A stretch of 64,000 bases of DNA from Aporhodopirellula aestuarii (lineage in GTDB: Bacteria > Planctomycetota > Planctomycetia > Pirellulales > Pirellulaceae): contig NZ_JAMQBK010000024.1 of NCBI RefSeq assembly GCF_023701485.1, positions 1 to 64,000 of the forward strand, written 5' to 3'. Below the pieces are notes generated by a model. It saw only the letters and a list, made by a program, of their open reading frames with translations. It was not told the origin of the DNA and did not search any database. Made by a program: the position numbers and the translations under genes. Of this stretch, positions 9,401 through 16,500 are shown piece after piece. The stretch's first letter is position 1; the number at the start of each line of letters is the position of its first letter.

Positions 9401-10043
9401 CGAGCGCATCAGGGTCGGTTGCATCCAGATAGTCACCAGTAACGATCCTTACCTGACCTCCCCGGTCCATTAGATCACGAAGATGCTCTCGAATTAGGCC
9501 GACTCCGCTCTTCAAGATAAATGCCACCGCGAAATCAACACGAATGGACTTATCGATGCACAATCGCATATGCGGAAGGAACGGATCTTCCGATCCCCGA
9601 ATTAGAAGGCTTTCCTTCGACTTGCCTTGAAGCAGATCAACTCCTGCGGCAGGTGCCTTTAGGTAGTTCCCTTTACCTGGAATGACGTGACGAACACCTC
9701 CGCGCGGATCATCCATGTCGCCGACGTATCTCGGTATCACGTGGATGTGGACATGATCGACTGTTTGACCAGCAGCACTGCCGGCATTGAAGCCAACGTT
9801 GTACCCATCTGGCTGAGGACGAAGCGTTTCATCCAGCTTTTGTTTGACGACGTTCACCAGTTCCATCAAGGCAGCCTGCTCTTCGGCAGTTGCATCAAAC
9901 CAAGTGGAGACAAGCCGCCGAGTAATCACGAGCGAGTGTCCCGGAGCCACCGGGAAACCGTCCGAAATAGCAAAAGCCAAATCGTTCGATGCAATCCAAT
10001 CGTCTGGTGACATTTCTAGAAACGGGGATGTCATAAAACGCAT
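6453..10043 (-). CDS. HIT-PLD-SF2 helicase-DUF3427 multidomain protein
   Basis: 1196 aa. Domains in order: HIT nucleotide hydrolase/transferase (HVHIHVIPRY near residue 100); phospholipase-D-like nuclease (HPKAYIFYD then GSSNLTMPAL, about 235-265); superfamily 2 helicase with Walker A ATGLGKTWLA (~360), DEFHHA (~450) and motif VI FGRGLRRAEGKKN (~645); then a DUF3427-type C-terminus with a possible second nuclease-like region. Such proteins occur in defence islands and are thought to process foreign DNA. The start is ATG 10043, with ATG 10034 as alternative. It lies downstream of the GmrSD-like gene and overlaps the S24 gene. Family calls are firm; function is inferred. Confidence 0.88.
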   Translation of the reverse strand: MRFMTSPFLEMSPDDWIASNDLAFAISDGFPVAPGHSLVITRRLVSTWFDATAEEQAALMELVNVVKQKLDETLRPQPDGYNVGFNAGSAAGQTVDHVHIHVIPRYVGDMDDPRGGVRHVIPGKGNYLKAPAAGVDLLQGKSKESLLIRGSEDPFLPHMRLCIDKSIRVDFAVAFILKSGVGLIREHLRDLMDRGGQVRIVTGDYLDATDPDALVELLDLGDDLQLRVFEATNTSFHPKAYIFYDGEDQGTAFVGSSNLTMPALRGGVEWNYRVLRADADRGFAEVANAFGDLFTHPMTRVVDPDWIDSYRSRRVEVTTRRVVEVVEESPEPPPKPHAIQEEALAALSATRRAGNEAGLVVLATGLGKTWLAAFDSASDEFQNVLFVAHREEILTQAMQTFRRIRPQARLGFYTGKEKAPEADVLFASIQTLGRIQHLEQFERERFDYIIVDEFHHAAARTYRRLIDYFTPRFLLGLTATPERMDGGDLLALCQENLVYRKDLVAGIEAGLLCPFRYFGVPDEVDYANIPWRSSRFDEEALTNAVATNQRAENALEQYWERGGKRTLGFCCSQRHADFMADFFVQNGVRAVAVHSGARSAPRASALEALAEGELDILFAVDMFNEGLDMPNIDTVLMLRPTESSIIWLQQFGRGLRRAEGKKNLQVIDYIGNHRAFLLKVRSLLAPVFGTGGSDSEISAAMRLLQQGRADLPEGCEITYDLEAIDIIKSLLRIRPSDDAILAFYDDFRERHGTRPTAVELYHSGYNPRSVRKTHGSWTKFLRSMGDLDDGETNALESAGNFLDTLESTPMTKSFKMLTLLSMLNQDAMPGKIGIKELTAEFQRIARRSQTLRADVGDSLDDVSRLKTLIEKNPIEAWCGGKGTGGNAYFRYEDSQFSSEISVTESSRGQFQDLVREIVDWRLAEYLDRDHESAEPNQFVCRILQNKSGGAILKLPDRKKTSGIPSDWVEILANGNSYVANFKKEFINVIREDHSTDNNVLTEIVQEWFGPDAGRPGTRYEVRFEPAGDGLIMEPSSSYKHASTAETWRHYMREDIAPLFGLSFSTAIWNQGFVVAGGHVFLLVTLDKGGLNKDHRYEDHFLSEGRFQWQSQNRTKQDSKHGRIIKNAKAEGFEIHLFIRKLKVLDGKAAPFVYCGPVDFESWEGEKPISITWSLREPVPEELRSILDVPAKTKGSQ

Positions 10044-10094
10044 CTATCAAAAAACGAATCAAATTCCTGGCAAAACCAGCGCTGAGGGGAGTCA

Positions 10095-11930
10095 CTAGGA
10101 GTCTTGAAATTCATCTCGTGTCACAACTTGAACTTCCGAGAAAAGCTCGCTGGCGCTCACGGCTCTACCTTCGATGAGCTTAGAAAGGGCAGCAACTACG
10201 AGCGCAGCGCGGCGATTCGTGAAAGCTCGAAAGTCATCCGCTAGCTTCGCGTTCTTCTCTTCGTCGCTCAGGTTCTCGTATCCACCGTTGGCGAGTTCCG
10301 GTACCGGGATTAAATGCGATTGAAGTCGATCGCTTACCACAGCCTCTGATGCCCATTGATAGTGCCCTTTCAAGTAGTCGACCGGGTCTTTGCGACCAAT
10401 GGATAGATTTGTCTTGTCACTGATCAAAGCACAATTGACCGCCAGATAGCTTTCGATTTCGGCCTCTTGCAACAAGGCGTCGGGGTAGACATGGTGGTAG
10501 TGGCGAGACTTGATGTTGTTCGCATTTAACTGCTGACCAGTTGCAAAGTCATTTGCACCCAGACGACACATAACCGCCAATACGGCGCGACCGCGAATCG
10601 TAGCTCGTTTCGGCCATTCGGCTTGTACCACTTCGTCCGCCGTCGCCAACGAATGCTCGAAAACTGGAACGTCGTCGACGGAGTAAGTCGATCCGTTTTC
10701 ACGCACTTCGCCCTTGATCACGCGACGGAGCATTTGGAAATCTGAGAAAGCATGCGTTGCGGCTGCATTCTCATACCGGTCGGAAAAGAATGAGTGCCAG
10801 AGATAGCGTTTCAGAAGCAATTCGTCTCTTCCTCGCTTGTCGCCGGAATCGGGGATTGCATCGAACAGAGCGGCGATGGGCGCGAGTACGGCATTGGTCG
10901 GTAGACGAGTGGAGTCATAGATACCTTCAGCCTTCAAAAAAGCTGCCATCAAGGCAATGCAACGCGTCAAACGAGGCCAGTTGTCGACCATCTTCCGCTT
11001 GTCCATAGCCCAAGCACCCTTCTGGTTGGGTAGATGTCCCTGAAGTAACGCCGAGGTCGTCAGGATCAAATCGGAAAGGTCGGCAAAGTCCAGGATTTCG
11101 GGATGCTGTTCCCCCAACGCTTCTTCTAGATCGTGAAGGGAGCTTCCCATCACGCTCTCGACTTCCGCAACGATGATGTCGTACTGGCTTAGCGGTTTGC
11201 TGTTGGTGTTCATGTTGATGAACACGTCCAGTGCAACCGCTTTATCCGTCGTCGCAGGTAGGGCCAAGTACGGCAAGTTGTAATTCGCCACGATGGACCG
11301 AAAGTCTTTGATTCGATCACTGATCCGTTTCTGCGTATCGTAAAACGCTTTCAACTCTTCCTTGCTTGGTTCTTTTGGCTCCAGAGGCGACGTTGCGTTT
11401 TCGATCCATTGATCAATCTCAGGCTGAATGTCGCCAGGCCGAAGTAAACTCGCGGGAAATAGCCCACGCTTGAAACACCCGGCGGGCTGGTCGCACCAAA
11501 GCGGGCGTCGTTCCCCATCCTTTGTTCTCCAACGATTTCGGCAATAGATCGTCTTGTCCTCACGTTCTTCGTCACCTTCGTAGCCGTCGAATTCCTCGAG
11601 ATAAACATAGAACGTCTCTCGTTCATAGTTGTTATTCAGCACTCGCCACATCGCCGTTAGACGCTGCTGGCCATCAAGCAAGTGCTCACGAACCTGAGCA
11701 TTCGTTTCTGGGGCGGTCGCCAAGTATCGGGAGATGAACTGCTCCTCGTCACCGACGTTCAAGACCAGTGTGATTCCCAGGGGTAAATTGCTAATCACCG
11801 TCTGCATCAAGCTAGAAATACGGTTTCGGTCCCAAGCTTCGTGGCGTTGGAAGCGTGGTAGCTTGATCGTGCCAGCAGACACTTCGTGGTACCAATCTTC
11901 AAGTTTGCGGTCTCTGGCATTAACAGACAT
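10095..11930 (-). CDS. GmrSD-like DUF262/DUF1524 protein
   Basis: 611 aa. The N-terminal KLPRFQRHEAWD and HLLDGQQRLTAMW are the two signatures of DUF262 (ParB/sulfiredoxin-like NTPase of GmrS). Near residue 478, RHYHHVYPDALL followed by NKTNLSIGR-type residues resembles the His-Me finger DUF1524 nuclease of GmrD. Single-chain GmrSD-type enzymes are type IV restriction systems that cleave modified phage DNA. Length fits a fused protein. A Cys-containing insertion lies between the halves. It sits between the NERD gene and the giant helicase in the left defence operon. Confidence 0.83.
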   Translation of the reverse strand: MSVNARDRKLEDWYHEVSAGTIKLPRFQRHEAWDRNRISSLMQTVISNLPLGITLVLNVGDEEQFISRYLATAPETNAQVREHLLDGQQRLTAMWRVLNNNYERETFYVYLEEFDGYEGDEEREDKTIYCRNRWRTKDGERRPLWCDQPAGCFKRGLFPASLLRPGDIQPEIDQWIENATSPLEPKEPSKEELKAFYDTQKRISDRIKDFRSIVANYNLPYLALPATTDKAVALDVFINMNTNSKPLSQYDIIVAEVESVMGSSLHDLEEALGEQHPEILDFADLSDLILTTSALLQGHLPNQKGAWAMDKRKMVDNWPRLTRCIALMAAFLKAEGIYDSTRLPTNAVLAPIAALFDAIPDSGDKRGRDELLLKRYLWHSFFSDRYENAAATHAFSDFQMLRRVIKGEVRENGSTYSVDDVPVFEHSLATADEVVQAEWPKRATIRGRAVLAVMCRLGANDFATGQQLNANNIKSRHYHHVYPDALLQEAEIESYLAVNCALISDKTNLSIGRKDPVDYLKGHYQWASEAVVSDRLQSHLIPVPELANGGYENLSDEEKNAKLADDFRAFTNRRAALVVAALSKLIEGRAVSASELFSEVQVVTRDEFQDS

Positions 11931-11986
11931 CGATCGTTGGTCCTACAGACGGGAAATTCATGATGGGGTAAAAGGTTCGGGCGTAG

Positions 11987-12916
11987 TCAATCTTGCCAAC
12001 TCGGGTCGTCGCGGAAAGATGGCTGCACATCTCGGCAAAGTTGGTCCAACTGATGCGAGATCCGTTTGATCACTTGGTCGGAGTAGACGTTGCGAGAATT
12101 GACGAAGAAGCGTGTAGGCTTGACGGGATTGATGACAAAGACGCTGCCTCGGCCGATTCGTTTCGTGATGAAGTAGCCTGGTAGAGCGAGTATGCCTTCA
12201 GCACGCACCGAATCCCCTGTTGCAGAGCTAAGAAATTCCGATAGCCACGCGGTCTGGCTTTCGATCTGCCCGCTGGGGATTTCTTGCTCAAAGTTCGCGA
12301 ATCTCAAGACATTCTGATCGTGATCGACAACGACTTCCGCTTTGTCGTTGCCAGCCGTGTACTTGCTTATCATTTTGGTTTCGACACAGAAAACTCCGCT
12401 GCGACTTACAACCACGTGGTCGATGTTCCCATGCTTAGCCTTGATGTCATGAAACACTTGGCAACCATCGAGCATCAACTGGTCGAGTTCCTGCCCTGTC
12501 GCAAGTTCGCCTTCCATTCCAAGCACCAGTTTTCGGCGCTGATTGAGGTTCTTGGTAATCCTTCGCCCAAAGATCACACCCGCAACTATCAGAGCGCCGA
12601 CGCCCACCGTATACCGGCAAAACGATTCTGGCGTCCCTCGATAATACGAATCACAAACATGTATCGAGATCAGAGCGAACGGAGCAATCAGCAGCATTGC
12701 CAGCGAACTGTAAAGGTCTTCTTCGACCTCATCTATCTTTTGGCGCAGCGAATGTCCCGGACTTCGCAAGAGTTCCCTCGTCAAGGGACTCTTCCGAAGC
12801 GACCGTTCCTCGTTCCCACGCCAACGTTTGACAATCGCAATGGGAATGATCATCGCCACCGCCATTGCGGCGGCCGGCAACAAAACAAGCATCATCCAAC
12901 TTAGAAATCGTTCCAC
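11987..12916 (-). CDS. Membrane-anchored NERD domain protein
   Basis: 309 aa. Hydrophobic helices near residues 8-30 and 70-115 place it in the membrane. The soluble part contains the nuclease-related (NERD) domain: GNIDHVVVSRSGVFCVETKM, with the Asp and the ExK pair of a PD-(D/E)XK-like fold. NERD domains are predicted nucleases, often seen with helicases in defence loci. It is preceded by the XRE regulator and followed by the GmrSD-like gene. It may place a DNA-degrading activity at the envelope; this is inferred. Confidence 0.82.
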   Translation of the reverse strand: MERFLSWMMLVLLPAAAMAVAMIIPIAIVKRWRGNEERSLRKSPLTRELLRSPGHSLRQKIDEVEEDLYSSLAMLLIAPFALISIHVCDSYYRGTPESFCRYTVGVGALIVAGVIFGRRITKNLNQRRKLVLGMEGELATGQELDQLMLDGCQVFHDIKAKHGNIDHVVVSRSGVFCVETKMISKYTAGNDKAEVVVDHDQNVLRFANFEQEIPSGQIESQTAWLSEFLSSATGDSVRAEGILALPGYFITKRIGRGSVFVINPVKPTRFFVNSRNVYSDQVIKRISHQLDQLCRDVQPSFRDDPSWQD

Positions 12917-12942
12917 TTTGCCCCTTCAAATTAGTCAGCTGG

Positions 12943-13272
12943 CTAATTGGCGGTGTCTATCGATGACTCAACGGCATCCAACGATTGCTTGTCCATTGCT
13001 GCTAGTTTCCGAAACAACGCGGGCCTTTGCTGAATGCGTTTCCGAATCGACTCAGGCACCTTGTCCGCCAACAAGAGCAACTCGTCTTCATTGGCTTTCA
13101 GCTCGCTGGCCAACTTGTGGATGAACTTCTCCGACGGGTAATCACCGGAGTGCAATCTTCCGTTCTCCACTTTGCTGATGTACGAAACGCTAACATCCAT
13201 ACAATCCGCAAGGTCTTGCTGAGTCATTGCTCGTTGCGCACGAAGCACTCGCACTCTTTCTCCGAACTGCAT
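12943..13272 (-). CDS. XRE family helix-turn-helix regulator
   Basis: 109 aa. FGERVRVLRAQRAMTQQDLA then VSVSYISKVENGR is a classic XRE/Cro helix-turn-helix, followed by a helical tail. The tail (ANEDELLLLADKVPESIRKR) resembles that of control proteins found with restriction and other defence genes. It is the first gene of the left operon, 265 bp from the divergent giant helicase gene, so it probably controls both arms. Confidence 0.88.
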   Translation of the reverse strand: MQFGERVRVLRAQRAMTQQDLADCMDVSVSYISKVENGRLHSGDYPSEKFIHKLASELKANEDELLLLADKVPESIRKRIQQRPALFRKLAAMDKQSLDAVESSIDTAN

Positions 13273-13537
13273 AGCACCGGCTCTCCTCTGATTGTGAAGG
13301 CCCCCGAATGAGCGTATGCTACCCGAACTTTCTGGTCAACAATACTCCATGTACGCGAAAGCCAGCGTGCTGTGTAAATCAAACGCTCTTTCGGAAGAAG
13401 CCTACAACTCACTGGGCAGCTACACGCAATGACGTTTGCCGCCGGAAAATGAAGACCGGCTCGATGATGATGAATCATTGCGTCCCCCGCGACGCTTTCA
13501 ATTTGGCTGGTAACGAAACTAACAGCGACACAATCAA
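13273..13537. promoter_or_regulatory. Divergent promoter region between the two defence arms
   Basis: 265 bp with no credible gene, lying between the starts of two diverging operons, the left one headed by an XRE regulator. It must hold both promoters and probably the regulator's operators. I see a small imperfect palindrome around ATGATGATGAATCAT (13466-13480) but no clear paired -10/-35 boxes. The assignment rests on position alone. Confidence 0.45.
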
Positions 13538-16500
13538 ATGGACGTATTCGAACTGCACCGAGATGTCATCAAGGACTACTCGGCCTATACGCGCAGCTTT
13601 ATTCGTATCGGCGACAAGAGAATCGACGATGCGGTTCGCTACGAAATCGACGAAGGCTTGCTTTGGCCTGAGCCACTGCTGCAGCTTAACCCTTCGTTCG
13701 AGCCCGGCGAGACCATCGAACAATTGATTCAAGAAGGTGTGCTTCACGAAACTTGCGGTCAGATCTTTCGCATCAAGAAAGACGATGGCGACTTCGGCAA
13801 GCCATTGCGGCTTCACACGCACCAATCCAAGGCGATTCGTGTCGCGGCCAATGACCAGCCCTACGTACTCACAACTGGCACCGGATCGGGCAAAAGCCTC
13901 GCCTACATCATCCCCGCCGTGAATCACGTGCTGATGCACGGTTCCGGGCGTGGTATCCAGGCCATTGTCGTCTATCCGATGAACGCGCTCGCCAACAGTC
14001 AGCGAGAAGAACTCGACAAGTTTTTAAAGCGCGGATTCGGTAGCGACGGTTCACCGGTGACCTACGCACGATACACGGGCCAAGAACGCGAAGAAGAACG
14101 GAAGCGAATCACGGACAATCCGCCCGACATTTTGCTCACCAACTACGTCATGCTCGAACTGATCCTAACGCGGATCGAAGAGCAAAAGCTGGTCGCAAAA
14201 TCGAGCAGCTTACGATTCCTGGTGTTCGACGAGTTGCACACCTATCGAGGCCGGCAGGGCGCGGATGTTTCGATGCTGATCCGGCGTTGCCGCGAAGCGT
14301 TTAAGAGTGAGAACCTGCACTGCGTCGGCACTTCGGCAACGATGGAATCGTCCGGCACAAGCGAAGACCAAGCCGCGGTCGTCGCAACGGTTGCATCCAA
14401 AATTTTCGGCGAAGAAGTTGCCCCAGAAAACGTAATCGGCGAGAAGCTCCGTCGAGCGACCAACGAACTTAACTTCGATGATGAAGCGGTCTGTTCGCAG
14501 CTTACGAAACTCATCTCCGACGCCGAAGAGCCACCGCCTGAGTACGATGACTTCAAAGCCGATCCCTTGGCCTCTTGGATCGAGACCACGTTTGGTATTC
14601 GGCGGGAAGAAGGAACCGACCGGCTTGTTCGTCGCCAACCGCAAGCGTTGCGCGGCAAGGACGGGGCCACCGCCGATTTAGCGAAACTCGCCAAAACATC
14701 CATCGAACAATCCGAACAGGCCATTGAGCGATATCTGTACGGTGGCAGCCGTTGCAAACAGCCCGAAAACGGATTTCCCGTTTTTGCCTTTCGATTGCAC
14801 CAATTCATCACCCGCGGTGATACCGCGTGGGCCAGCTTAGAGGCAGAAGACAAGCGAGAGATAACGCTGCGAGGTCAACGCTATGTCCCCGGCGATCGAA
14901 CACGGATTCTTCTGCCGCTCGTCTTTTGCCGCTCGTGCGGCCAGCCCTACTATCGCGTCTATCGCCCGGAGCACCACCACGACGGTCACATCACGCCCAG
15001 AGAAGACTTCGGTGCGGGGGCCTCGTCAGGGCTGGAGGCCGGCTACCTCTATCTATCATCTGAAGAACCGTGGACGGGCGATGAGCAAGATGTACTCGCG
15101 CGGGTTCCGGAGGATTGGATCGAACAACGACCCAACAAACCGGACCGAATCAAGCGTGGTAAGAATATCCCTGAGGTGATGACACTGGATACCGGTGGTG
15201 GGCACGACCGCGAGGGTATCCCGGTCGCGTTCATCAAAGCCCCGTTCCAATTTTGCCTAAATCCCAAATGCGGCGTCGCCTACAACGCCCGGCAACGAAG
15301 CGACCTCGGCAAACTCGCGACGCTCGGAGTGGATGGTCGAAGCACTGCAACAACTGTCCTGGCTCTGTCCACGATTCTGAAGCTGCGATTCGATCACACC
15401 CTACAACCAGAAGCACGGAAGCTGCTTAGCTTCACGGACAACCGGCAGGATGCATCGCTTCAATCAGGTCACTTCAACGACTTTGTCGAAGTCGGTTTGA
15501 TTCGCAGTGCTTTGTATCGCGCGATGAGTCGTCTCGGCGGCAGTGGTGTTCGGTACGACGAACTAGTCGACCATGTCGTGAGAGCGATGGACTTGCCGCT
15601 GCATCTCTATGCCAATGACACGGAACTGCGTGGTGCTGCACTCGAAGAGACGCGTCGGGCGTTAAAGAGCGTATTAACTTACTTTCTCTACCGCGATCTC
15701 GAGCAGGGCTGGCGGGTCACCAGCCCCAACCTCGAAAAGTGTGGTCTGCTAATCTTTGATTATCTCAGTCTTGATGAGCTTGCGTCGGATCAAGGATATT
15801 GGGCGGAGAAGAACGCGCACGGAGCACTCATTGCAGCGTCGCCCGATCAACGCAAACGCATCGTTCGAGTCTTGTTGGATTACCTGCGACGTTCGTTGGC
15901 AATCAAGCACGATTCATTGTCGCCGGAATATCAAGATCGAATCAGCGAGCAAAGCCGACAGCGATTGAGCGGACATTGGGTTGTTGAAGAGGCTCGCGAG
16001 ATGGTCAAGGCTGGCATCGCTTGGCCGCGATCGCGGATGGATAGAGAGCGTGCCGAAGATATCTGCATTTCGCCACAAAGCAATTTCGGAATGTTCCTTA
16101 AGCGTCCGGGTGTGTTGCCCGACTTGGGAGCCGCTCTAAAGACGGATGACGTCGGTGACATCATCCTCGATCTGTTTCGCTGCTTGAAACCATTCGGCTT
16201 GGTGGAAGAAGTTCGGTCGCCGCGTGAAGGAAGCCTGGTTCACGGATACCAAATACCTGCGTCCGTGATGATCTGGCAATGCGGTGACGGATCGCGAGAA
16301 ATGCTCGATGAACTTCGCGTCACCCGAGCCACCGAAGCGGACCGAAGCGCCAACGAGTACTTCATCGAATTCTATCGTGTCTTCGCCGAACTCGGCGCGG
16401 GACTCGAAGGACGCGAACACACGGCACAAGTACACGCCGAAGATCGCGAGCAACGTGAGCAGCGATTTCGCAGCGGTGAACTTGACGTGCTTTTCTGTTC

